From assembly GCA_946885735.1 (NCBI GenBank), contig CAMPGW010000028.1:1-30738 (forward strand): a stretch of DNA of 30,738 nucleotides, in the 5' to 3' direction. A program made the translations under genes and the position numbers. Each line of letters opens with the position of its first letter. Position 1 is the first letter of the stretch. The DNA comes from an uncultured Gammaproteobacteria bacterium (GTDB lineage Bacteria; Pseudomonadota; Gammaproteobacteria; Xanthomonadales; Xanthomonadaceae). The notes beneath the pieces are model-generated. The model was not told the origin of the DNA. It did not search any database and was given only the letters and a program-made list of their open reading frames with translations. Positions 9,165 to 18,269 of the stretch are shown here, piece by piece.

Positions 9165-9268
9165 TTCCGTTTCCCTAGTTGTGCCGGAAGAGAATCGGAT
9201 CTGGCCAACCCCTTGGCCGGGTCCGACTGGGCGTACCGCCCCGATTTACCGGGTGCTACTGCCGCTAG

Positions 9269-9298
9269 ACCTTAACGAGCGCTCCGAGAGTGTGTCAA
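9269..9298 (-). promoter_or_regulatory. Candidate sigma70 promoter for the surface operon
   Basis: On the minus strand a perfect -35 hexamer TTGACA (9293-9298) is followed after 18 bp by TAAGGT (9269-9274), which keeps the key T, A and final T of the -10 consensus. The predicted transcript starts near 9262, giving a leader of about 100 nt before the ATG at 9164. A purine-rich GGGAAACGGAA lies just upstream of that ATG. Confidence 0.45.
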
Positions 9299-9487
9299 GC
9301 GCCACAAAACCGGAAGCCCGAGGTCCGGATGTGCCTTCGATCCCTTCGAAAGCGCGTCCTGACGTGGTAGTACGCGGTCCCGCCCGATTGGCGGCCACGC
9401 CTGGCCGGCATATCGCGGACCGGTCCTCGGACCGCCCTTTCCCCGAACCCGCCCGGATTTGCCGTGACGCAGCGCGTCACAAATGGA

Positions 9488-9511
9488 CGGGGCCCCCGAC
9501 TGGGGGCCCCG
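9488..9511. terminator. GC-rich hairpin downstream of the M4 protease (second, without T-run)
   Basis: A perfect 10-bp inverted repeat (9488-9497 with 9502-9511) encloses the loop GACT. It has no T-tract on either side, so it is more likely a backup stop or an RNA-stabilising 3' hairpin than a full intrinsic terminator. Confidence 0.4.
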
Positions 9512-9532
9512 CGTTACTCCATTCGGCCAGTG

Positions 9533-9565
9533 AAAAGCCGGGGCTAGGCGGTCGCCGAGCCCCGG
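9533..9565 (-). terminator. Intrinsic terminator of the M4 protease gene
   Basis: CCGGGGCT (9538-9545) pairs with AGCCCCGG (9558-9565), with extra pairing of GGCG and CGCC inside. Read on the minus strand the stem is followed by CTTTTC. It begins 11 bp after the protease stop codon. Confidence 0.65.
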
Positions 9566-9576
9566 TGCCCCCGCCC

Positions 9577-12195
<2,619 letters not shown>

Positions 12196-12212
12196 TCAGC
12201 TTGCCCGGATCG

Positions 12213-12228
12213 TGTGATGGCACTCACA
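12213..12228. promoter_or_regulatory. Perfect CRP/Clp-type operator
   Basis: TGTGA-TGGCAC-TCACA matches the CRP consensus TGTGA-N6-TCACA at all ten conserved bases. Clp, the CRP homologue of Xanthomonas and Lysobacter, recognises this motif and activates extracellular enzyme genes. The site centre is about 178 bp upstream of the M4 protease start. It is nested in a further inverted repeat (GTGATGG 12214-12220 with CCATCAC 12232-12238). The gene on the other side, ending at 12353, is transcribed toward the site, so the protease is the only plausible target. Confidence 0.7.
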
Positions 12229-12316
12229 TAACCATCACGCCGGCCGGAACCTAGCGTGCGCTGCGTCACAAGGTCACGCTGCAATGCAGCAGCCTGTAAC
12301 GGGGCGACTTGGCCGT

Positions 12317-12358
12317 TGAAAATGATTGACGGCGGGCGGGGCGCCCTACCCGTCAATC
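12317..12358 (-). terminator. Intrinsic terminator of the sufT operon
   Basis: GATTGACGG (12324-12332) pairs with CCGTCAATC (12350-12358), with GGGC/GCCC pairing inside. On the minus strand the stem is followed by ATTTTC. The stem includes the stop codon of the small membrane protein gene. Confidence 0.75.
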
Positions 12359-12757
12359 GCGGGCGCCAAAGCTCCGGATGCGCCGCTGGCGTCGTGCGTG
12401 TAGCACCAGGCTCAACACCAGCAGCAGGGGTGCGCCGTAGTGGTTGAGGCGCTGGCTGGCCGATTGCGCAGCCATGAAGCGCGGCACCAGGGTCTGCGGC
12501 GGGCTGTCGGTATCCGCGATCTGCGGTCCGAACGACGCGGCCACGCGGCGTAGGGCCCGGTCCTCCAGGCCCAGGGGCGGCAAGGCCAGGCGGCCGATCG
12601 CCATGTAGGTCGCGACCAGCGGACTGTGGATGCTGGCTTGATCACGCAGGGGCTTGCCGATGCCAGGCGTCAGGGCAAGGCCTCCCCACAGCATCAGGCT
12701 GCTGGCGAACATCCAGAGGGTGGCGAGCCAGGCGATTGCGCGGATCCACGGTCCCAT
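12353..12757 (-). CDS. Small membrane protein of unknown function, downstream of sufT
   Basis: 134 aa with two hydrophobic segments (about residues 5-28 and 107-121), a soluble stretch of some 75 residues between them, and a strongly basic C-terminal tail (ARRQRRIRS), which would sit in the cytoplasm by the positive-inside rule. The first segment could instead be an uncleaved signal anchor. The ATG is preceded by GGGAG at a good spacing. It begins 16 bp after sufT and shares its terminator, so the two are co-transcribed. I recognise no family, and there are no Cys or His motifs that would suggest metal or cluster binding. Confidence 0.7.
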   Translation of the reverse strand: MGPWIRAIAWLATLWMFASSLMLWGGLALTPGIGKPLRDQASIHSPLVATYMAIGRLALPPLGLEDRALRRVAASFGPQIADTDSPPQTLVPRFMAAQSASQRLNHYGAPLLLVLSLVLHARRQRRIRSFGARD

Positions 12758-12773
12758 CGGTCGCTCCCGGTAG

Positions 12774-13325
12774 CTAGAACATGCCCGTCTCGAGGCGGGC
12801 CGCCTCGGACATCATCGCCTGGGTCCAGGGTGGGTCGAACACGAGTTCGACGTCCGCCTCGACCACGGTCGGCACGCGCTCGACCTTGGTGCGCACGTCC
12901 TCGACCAGTATTTCGCCCATGCCGCAGCCCGGCGCGGTCAGGGTCATGCGGATGTTGACCTTGCGGCCTCCGTCCACCGTTTCCAGGTCGCAATCGTAGA
13001 CCAGGCCCAACTCGACCACGTTGATCGGGATCTCCGGGTCGAAACAGGTGCGCAACTGCTCCCACACCAGTTTCTCGACCTCGGCATCGCCGGCGCCCTC
13101 TTCAAGGCGCAGGGGCTCGGGCCGGGGCTTGCCGATGGCATCGGCGTCGTCGCCCGAGATGCGGAACAGGTTGCCCTCCACGAATACGGTGAAGGAGCCC
13201 CCGAGCGCCTGGGTGATGTAGCCGACGCTGCCGGCGGGCAGGGTCACGGACTCACCCTGGGGGACCAGCACGGCGGGGCAGTCACGCTCGAATTTCACCG
13301 GCTCGCTGGTGCGCGAATACGACAC
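12774..13325 (-). CDS. sufT: Fe-S cluster assembly protein SufT (MIP18/DUF59 family)
   Basis: 183 aa. An N-terminal beta-rich part (~1-60) is followed by a MIP18/DUF59 domain (~80-170) with DPEIPINVVELGLVY (96-110) and TAPGCGMGEI, which contains the conserved Cys134. SufT-type proteins act as auxiliary factors in maturation of iron-sulfur proteins in the cytoplasm. The length and two-part layout fit SufT rather than a stand-alone DUF59 protein. No sufBCDS gene lies in this window, so sufT stands apart from a main suf operon, at least on this side. The GTG start lies within a perfect palindrome (GACACGTGTC, 13321-13330), with GGACAGGA upstream. Confidence 0.85.
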   Translation of the reverse strand: MSYSRTSEPVKFERDCPAVLVPQGESVTLPAGSVGYITQALGGSFTVFVEGNLFRISGDDADAIGKPRPEPLRLEEGAGDAEVEKLVWEQLRTCFDPEIPINVVELGLVYDCDLETVDGGRKVNIRMTLTAPGCGMGEILVEDVRTKVERVPTVVEADVELVFDPPWTQAMMSEAARLETGMF

Positions 13326-13387
13326 GTGTCCTGTCCAAACGGTTTCAAGGCGGCTATTTTAGCGCCAGCCCGAGCAAGGACGCCGTT

Positions 13388-13825
13388 TTGCCCAGACATT
13401 CGCTCGTCGATTGGCTCCTGCCGATCGCCGCCACGCTGGCGGGCGCCGCCGGCATCTGCGCCGCCTGGGTGGCGGTGGCGGCGCTCTCGGGCTCGAGCGG
13501 CAGCTGGATCGCGATCCTGACTGCACTCGACATCGCCCTGATGCTGCGGCTCACCCATGCTCCTGCGGGCCCACTGCGCAATGCCATCGCATTGTTCGCC
13601 ACGCTCGGCACGGTCGCCGCCGCGCAATGGCTGCTGGCGGCGGCGCGGGTCGGGGCCCTGGTCGGGCTGGAGCCGCTGGCGTCGGCATCGCGCCTCGGGC
13701 CCGCGCTGGGCTGGCAAGTCGTCCAGCTCAGCCTGGACCGCGTGGACTGGGTGCTGCTGATCGCCGCCCTGCCCCTGGCCGTGCTGCTCGTCGAGGAACC
13801 AAGCGCGTCGCCGACCGGGGACTAG
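13388..13825 (+). CDS. Small polytopic membrane protein of unknown function
   Basis: 145 aa with about four hydrophobic helices (near residues 8-34, 40-56, 64-86 and 117-135) and short loops. The start is TTG, supported by AAGGA at 7-nt spacing and by the lack of an earlier in-frame start. It is divergent from sufT (62 bp apart). Its TAG stop overlaps the pntB stop in the shared tetranucleotide CTAG. No catalytic motif or known family is recognised. Confidence 0.7.
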   Translation: MPRHSLVDWLLPIAATLAGAAGICAAWVAVAALSGSSGSWIAILTALDIALMLRLTHAPAGPLRNAIALFATLGTVAAAQWLLAAARVGALVGLEPLASASRLGPALGWQVVQLSLDRVDWVLLIAALPLAVLLVEEPSASPTGD

Positions 13826-15231
13826 TGCCCCCCATCCACCGCCTTGAGCTCCGAGACCAGTTGCGCCAGCGCAGCGGCGCCGTCGCCGTAGAGCATGCGG
13901 GTGTTGTCGGCGTAGAAGAGCGCGTTCTCGATGCCCGCGAAGCCGGTGCCCTTGCCACGCTTGATCACCACCGTGTTGCGCGATAGCGAAACGTCCAGGA
14001 TCGGCATGCCGTAGATGGGGGATCCCGGGTCGGTCTTCGCCACCGGGTTGACCACGTCGTTGGCCCCGATGACCAGCGAGACGTCGGTGGTCGGGAATTC
14101 CGGATTGATGTCGTCCATGTCGGCGATCAGGTCGTAAGGCACGCCTGCCTCCGCCAGCAGCACGTTCATGTGGCCGGGCATCCGTCCGGCGACCGGATGG
14201 ATGGCGAACTTCACTTTCACGCCGCGCTTGATCAATTGCTGGGCCAGCTCCCAGACCTTGTGCTGGGCCTGGGCGACCGCCAGGCCGTAGCCAGGCACGA
14301 TCACCACGCGTTCGGCGTACGCCATCATCGCGGCGACGTCGCCAGCCTCGATCGGCTTCTGCGCACCCGCGATCGCCTGCGCCTCGCCACCGCCGCCGAA
14401 GCTGCCGAACAGCACGCCGGTGATCGGGCGGTTCATGGCCTTGGCCATCAGCTGGGTCAGCATGGTGCCGGCGGCGCCGACGACCATGCCGGCGATGATC
14501 AGCGCCTCGATGCCGAGCACGTAGCCCTCGAAAGCCACCGCCAGCCCCGTCAGCGCGTTGTAGAGCGAGATCACCACCGGCATGTCGGCGCCGCCGATCG
14601 GCAGCGTCATCAGGATGCCGACCGCCAGCGCGCAGGCGAAGAACGCGATGATCACCGGCTGCGAGAGGGTCACGATCGAAGCGATGCCCAGGCCAACTGC
14701 GGCGAGGAAGACCAGGCCATTGAATGCCTGCTGCCCCGGGAAGGTGTAACGCTTGTCCATGCGTCCGTCGAGCTTGGCCCAGGCGATCACCGAGCCGGTC
14801 AACGAAATGGAACCGATGAGCGCGCCGATCACGCCGAGCACGATCGCGGCCTGCGACGGCGCTTCGCCGCGCGCGGAAAAGCGCAGCAATTCGACCGCGC
14901 CGATGGCCGCGGCCGAGCCGCCGCCCATGCCGTTGTACAGCGCGACCATCTGCGGCATGTCGGTGATGGCGACCCGTTTGCCGGAGATCCAGGCCGCGAC
15001 CGTGCCGAGGCCGAGCGCCAGCGCGATCAACCCGAGGTTATGGATCCCGGCGCCGTCCTCGCCGCGATAGAGGAAGGTGGCAGCCGTTGCCAGCAGCATG
15101 CCGGCGCCCGCCCACTGGATGCCGCTGCGCGCGGTGACCGGCGAAGCCATGCGCTTGATGCCAAGGATGAAGAGCAGCGCGGCGGCGAAGTAACTGGCTT
15201 CGACGCCCAGTCCGATCCAGGTGGGGTTCAC
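13822..15231 (-). CDS. pntB: Proton-translocating NAD(P) transhydrogenase, subunit beta
   Basis: 469 aa, close to E. coli PntB (462 aa). The N-terminal two thirds is a membrane domain of about nine helices (~5-280). The C-terminal NADP(H)-binding domain has the fingerprint GYGLAVAQAQ (314-323), the segment VKFAIHPVAGRMPGHMNVLLAE and the GANDVVNP motif. With PntAa and PntAb it couples hydride transfer from NADH to NADP+ with proton entry, supplying NADPH. The proton-channel His of E. coli PntB appears to be Asn100 in ALYNGMGG; this alignment was done by eye. The GTG start overlaps the pntAb stop (GTGA), and its own stop overlaps that of the convergent gene. Confidence 0.96.
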   Translation of the reverse strand: MNPTWIGLGVEASYFAAALLFILGIKRMASPVTARSGIQWAGAGMLLATAATFLYRGEDGAGIHNLGLIALALGLGTVAAWISGKRVAITDMPQMVALYNGMGGGSAAAIGAVELLRFSARGEAPSQAAIVLGVIGALIGSISLTGSVIAWAKLDGRMDKRYTFPGQQAFNGLVFLAAVGLGIASIVTLSQPVIIAFFACALAVGILMTLPIGGADMPVVISLYNALTGLAVAFEGYVLGIEALIIAGMVVGAAGTMLTQLMAKAMNRPITGVLFGSFGGGGEAQAIAGAQKPIEAGDVAAMMAYAERVVIVPGYGLAVAQAQHKVWELAQQLIKRGVKVKFAIHPVAGRMPGHMNVLLAEAGVPYDLIADMDDINPEFPTTDVSLVIGANDVVNPVAKTDPGSPIYGMPILDVSLSRNTVVIKRGKGTGFAGIENALFYADNTRMLYGDGAAALAQLVSELKAVDGGH

Positions 15232-15530
15232 TTGCCGCCCCCCTTCCCGCCCGGCTTGCTGGACTTGAACATTTCCAGCATGCGCTCGGTGACAACGTAC
15301 CCGCCGGCCGCATTGCCCGCGCCAAGCAGGACCGCGATGAAGCCGATGGCCTTCGCCACCGGGGTGTCCGCCTCGCCCAGCACCACCATCGCGCCGACCA
15401 GCACGATGCCATGGACGAAGTTGCTGCCCGACATCAGCGGGGTGTGCAGGATCACCGGCACGCGGCCGATGATCTCGTAGCCGGTGAAGGCGGCCAGCAT
15501 GAACACATAGAGCGCGAGAAACCCGTCCAT
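15228..15530 (-). CDS. pntAb: NAD(P) transhydrogenase subunit alpha, membrane part (PntAb)
   Basis: 100 aa from ATG 15530, which is preceded by GGGGAGGG; a longer frame to 15602 has an unlikely N-terminus without hydrophobic character. It has three transmembrane helices, with the HTPLMSGSNFVHGI loop that corresponds to the C-terminal membrane domain of E. coli PntA. The C-terminus is a short Lys/Gly-rich tail. In organisms with split PntA this small subunit completes the proton channel with PntB. It is coupled to pntB by a 4-nt overlap. The usual upstream partner pntAa is not adjacent: it lies 1.6 kb away, beyond an opposite-strand operon. Confidence 0.93.
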   Translation of the reverse strand: MDGFLALYVFMLAAFTGYEIIGRVPVILHTPLMSGSNFVHGIVLVGAMVVLGEADTPVAKAIGFIAVLLGAGNAAGGYVVTERMLEMFKSSKPGGKGGGK

Positions 15531-15563
15531 CGGCGCAGACCCTCCCCGGCAGTGGCGCGACCC

Positions 15564-15569
15564 ATCATA
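15564..15569 (-). promoter_or_regulatory. Candidate -10 element for pntAb-pntB
   Basis: TATGAT on the minus strand matches the -10 consensus at five of six bases and would start transcription near 15557, 27 nt before the pntAb ATG. No good -35 hexamer is present at 16-18 bp. A separate promoter is expected here because pntAa is not directly upstream. Confidence 0.35.
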
Positions 15570-15684
15570 ACCGCAGCTTCGCGCGCTTCGGGCCGCCATC
15601 ACGTCAACCGATCGGGCGGACGCACGTTACCGTCCTTGCCCACCCTGCGCCGAGCCGGCACGATGACTCCCATGGAAACCGACG

Positions 15685-16320
15685 ATGCACCGCGACGGAC
15701 GCCGCATGCCGGCCCGGGTCGCCATGGCCTGCGTCGCTAGCGCGGTGGCCGCGCGGCCTGACGAACCGCAGCCGCGGCGGCCGATGGGTTCCGGCGAGCC
15801 CGCGCCGCGGGACCTCGACGGCTTCCTCGCCGCGGTCGAGCGCCGCGCCTTCCGCGTCGCCGAACTGGCCCTGGGGCATCGCGAGGACGCGCTGGAATGC
15901 GTGCAGGAGGCAATGCTGCGATTCCTGCGCTACCGCGACCGCCCGGCCGATGAATGGACGCCGCTGTTCTGGAGCGTGCTGCGCAGCCAGGTCAACGACC
16001 GCCACCGGCGCAACGCGATGCGACGGCGGCTGCTGTCCTGGGTGGGGCGAGCCGACGACGAGGCCGACCCGCTCGAGGCCGTTCCGGACCCCGGGCTGGA
16101 TCCTTCCGGCGAGCACGTCCGCGAGCACCGCTGGCGAGCGCTTGGCCAGGCATTGCGGCAGCTGCCGCGGCGCCAGCGCGAATGTTTCCTGCTGCGCGAG
16201 CTGCAGGGGCTTTCGGTGGCCGATACGGCGCGGGCGATGGGTTGTTCCGAAGGATCGGTGAAGACACACCTCTCGCGCGCCCTGGCGGCGCTGCGGGTTC
16301 GAATGGAGGCATGGCAATGA
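15685..16320 (+). CDS. RNA polymerase sigma factor, ECF-like (sigma70 regions 2 and 4)
   Basis: 211 aa from ATG 15685 (GGAA 7 nt upstream); starts at 15724 or 15784 are possible because the first ~33 residues are not sigma-like. Region 2 spans about residues 45-110 (HREDALECVQEAMLRFLRY resembles the conserved DAEDxVQE helix). Region 4 spans ~150-207 (LPRRQRECFLLRELQGLS, then a helix-turn-helix, CSEGSVKTHLSRAL). Regions 1 and 3 are absent, as in group 4 sigma factors. It directs polymerase to a specific promoter set, not known here. The stop overlaps the next gene's ATG (ATGA). In betaproteobacteria a similar sigma / DUF3619 / DUF3106 order is common, so this unit is probably the Xanthomonadaceae version. 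Confidence 0.88.
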   Translation: MHRDGRRMPARVAMACVASAVAARPDEPQPRRPMGSGEPAPRDLDGFLAAVERRAFRVAELALGHREDALECVQEAMLRFLRYRDRPADEWTPLFWSVLRSQVNDRHRRNAMRRRLLSWVGRADDEADPLEAVPDPGLDPSGEHVREHRWRALGQALRQLPRRQRECFLLRELQGLSVADTARAMGCSEGSVKTHLSRALAALRVRMEAWQ

Positions 16321-16655
16321 GCGGGAACGGCGCGGATCGGTTGAAGGCACTGTTCGAGGACGCGGTGTCCTCGGTTGACGCGGCCAGCGCCAACCGGCTG
16401 CGGCTGATGCGCAGGCAAGCACTCGCCGGCCTGGAGCCGCGCCGCGGCCACCCGCTGCTGCTGCCGATGGCCGCGGCGGTCGCGGCCGTACTTGCGCTCG
16501 GGCTGGCCTGGCGGTTCCAGCCCGCGCCGGCGGCGCCGGCGCCCGCCCCCGTCGCCGATGCGAACCTGACCCTGGACCTGCCCGTGGACGAAGACGCCGC
16601 CCTGTACGCATGGCTCGGCGAGGCCCCGGTGGCGGCGGACGGCGAAGCGCTGTGA
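16317..16655 (+). CDS. Small single-TM protein, DUF3619-like by position; possible regulator of the sigma factor
   Basis: 112 aa from ATG 16317, chosen because GGAGG lies 7 nt upstream and the ATG overlaps the sigma stop in ATGA. Residues 1-45 are a charged cytoplasmic segment, 46-66 form one transmembrane helix, and the remaining ~45 residues are Pro/Ala-rich and acidic, probably periplasmic. This layout, and its place between a sigma factor and a DUF3106 gene, resemble DUF3619 proteins and also simple membrane anti-sigma factors. No zinc-binding HxxxCxxC motif of the ZAS type is present. An anti-sigma role is inferred from context only. Confidence 0.7.
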   Translation: MSGNGADRLKALFEDAVSSVDAASANRLRLMRRQALAGLEPRRGHPLLLPMAAAVAAVLALGLAWRFQPAPAAPAPAPVADANLTLDLPVDEDAALYAWLGEAPVAADGEAL

Positions 16656-17125
16656 TCCGCATGGCCGCCGCTGCCTTGCTGCTCATGGGCCTCGGCTGCG
16701 GCGGCCTGGTCGCGCCGGTCGCGGCGAATGCCCCTCCCCAGGTCGCCGTGCCGGCGGGCGTGCGCGTGCCCGCGTGGCAGGAACTGAGCCGCGAGCAGCA
16801 AAACGACCTCGTCCGCTTCCGCGACCGCTGGGACGCGATGCCCGCGTCGCGGCGCGTGGCCATCCTCGAGCGTTGGCAACGTTGGCGCGCGAACGCACCG
16901 GCGGATGGCGAGACGCTGCGCCGCGGCGAGCGCAACTTCCGCAGCCTGAGCCCGGAGCTGCGCTCGCGCATGCGCCGCAGCCTGGCCGCGATCGCCGAAC
17001 TGCCGCCCGAGGAGCAGCGCCGGCTGCGGCGGATCTGGCGCGAACTCAGCCCCGAAGGACGGCGCGCGTGGCTCGAGCGCGGCGGGCCGGTGTACTCGCC
17101 GCCACCGGCTCCCGCGAAGCGCTAG
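16652..17125 (+). CDS. DUF3106 exported protein
   Basis: 157 aa from GTG 16652, which overlaps the preceding stop in GTGA; ATG 16661 is an alternative start. A hydrophobic N-terminus (residues ~4-24) ends in AANA, a plausible signal peptidase site. The mature part (~40-150) is a helical, Arg-rich repetitive domain with WQELSREQQ, RNFRSLSPELRSRM, LPPEEQRRLRRIWRELSPEGRRAW, characteristic of DUF3106, which resembles periplasmic metal/stress sensors of the CpxP/ZraP kind in composition. The function is not established. Its TAG stop overlaps that of pntAa in CTAG. Confidence 0.8.
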   Translation: MIRMAAAALLLMGLGCGGLVAPVAANAPPQVAVPAGVRVPAWQELSREQQNDLVRFRDRWDAMPASRRVAILERWQRWRANAPADGETLRRGERNFRSLSPELRSRMRRSLAAIAELPPEEQRRLRRIWRELSPEGRRAWLERGGPVYSPPPAPAKR

Positions 17126-18219
17126 CCCCGCGCTTCGCCGGCGTGCGCCACGGCGGTCCTGGCCAGCAGCTCGTCGTCCCAGTCGATCGCGAACGCGCCG
17201 TCGCGGGCGATCATCAGCGACAGGAAGTTGAACACGTTGCGGGCGTACATTTCGCTCGCATGCAGGGCGCCCATGCTGGGCAGGTTCAGGGGACCGGCGA
17301 TCGTCACCCCGCCCTGCTCGATGGTCTCACCGGGGCGGGTGAGCTCGCAGTTGCCACCGGTCTCGGCGGCCAGGTCCACGATGACGCTGCCGGCACGCAT
17401 TCCGCCGACCATCGCCGCTGACACGATCTTGGGCGCCGGTCGGCCGGGCACGGCGGCGGTGGTCACGACCACGTCGACGTTGCGCAGGTGCTCGCCCAGG
17501 CGGCGTTGCTGCTCGGCGCGCTCCCCGGCGGTGAGCTCGCGCGCATAGCCGCCCTCGCCCGTCGCCGACACGCCGAGGTCGAGGAATTTCCCGCCCAGGG
17601 ACTCGATCTGCTCGCGCGTTTCCGGGCGCACGTCGAATCCTTCCACCTGCGCGCCGAGTCGGCGCGCGGTGGCGATGGCCTGCAAGCCGGCCACGCCGGC
17701 GCCGATGATCAACACGCGCGAAGGGCGAATGGTTCCCGCGGCGGTGGTGAGCATGGGGAAGAAGCGCGGCGCCAGCTGCGCGGAGATCAGCACCGCCTTG
17801 TAGCCGGCCATGCCCGCCTGCGAGCTGAGCACGTCCATCGCCTGGGCGCGGGTGGTGCGCGGCAAACGCTCGAGGGAGAAACCGGTGAGCCCTGCGCGGA
17901 CGAGCGCCGCAACGCGTTCCGGGTCCGCGTGCGGGGCGAGCAGGCCCACCACCAGGGATCCCGCGCGCAACCGGGCGAAGTCGGACGTGGGCGGCGGTTG
18001 CACGCAGGCGAGCACGTCGGCAGCAGCGAGTACCTCAGCGCGGTCGGCGAACCGGGCTTCCGCGTAATCGGCGTCGGGGAAGCCGGCAGGCTGGCCTGCA
18101 CCCGGCTCGAGCATCACCGTGCAGCCGGTGGCGGCGAGCTTGCGGCAAGTCTCGGGGCTGATCGCCGCGCGACGCTCGCCCGGGGCCGTTTCGCGGACGA
18201 AAGCAACGGTCACTGCCAT
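17122..18219 (-). CDS. pntAa: NAD(P) transhydrogenase subunit alpha, NAD(H)-binding part (PntAa)
   Basis: 365 aa. The N-terminal part belongs to the alanine dehydrogenase/PNT family (RETAPGERRAAISPET at 9-24). The fingerprint RAQAMDVLSSQAGMAGYKAV (124-143) and the dinucleotide fold GAGVAG (173-178) with Asp196 (FDVRPE) form the NAD(H) site. It stops before the membrane helices found in E. coli PntA, so it is the soluble half of a split alpha subunit. ATG 18219 is preceded by GGGGAGGG at 7 nt. Its stop overlaps that of the convergent DUF3106 gene. It is separated from pntAb-pntB by a plus-strand regulatory operon, so it needs its own transcription. Confidence 0.95.
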   Translation of the reverse strand: MAVTVAFVRETAPGERRAAISPETCRKLAATGCTVMLEPGAGQPAGFPDADYAEARFADRAEVLAAADVLACVQPPPTSDFARLRAGSLVVGLLAPHADPERVAALVRAGLTGFSLERLPRTTRAQAMDVLSSQAGMAGYKAVLISAQLAPRFFPMLTTAAGTIRPSRVLIIGAGVAGLQAIATARRLGAQVEGFDVRPETREQIESLGGKFLDLGVSATGEGGYARELTAGERAEQQRRLGEHLRNVDVVVTTAAVPGRPAPKIVSAAMVGGMRAGSVIVDLAAETGGNCELTRPGETIEQGGVTIAGPLNLPSMGALHASEMYARNVFNFLSLMIARDGAFAIDWDDELLARTAVAHAGEARG

Positions 18220-18269
18220 GCAGGCACCCTCCCCGGATCGATGGGAGGATGCTACCGGATGCGCGGGGA

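Larger units (their letters stand above)
9299..9576. other. Intergenic region between M4 protease and surface operon
   Basis: No credible gene was found. The region holds two GC-rich hairpins (listed separately) next to the protease stop. The stretch 9300-9480, upstream of the operon promoter, has no recognisable operator; its short open frames lack a ribosome site and recognisable protein character. Confidence 0.6.

Noticed and set aside
15411..15740. Plus-strand frame ending in MTPMETDDAPRRTP before the sigma factor
   Set aside because: It overlaps pntAb in antisense and stops inside the sigma gene in another frame. No protein family or ribosome site supports it; a leader peptide role cannot be excluded but is not supported.
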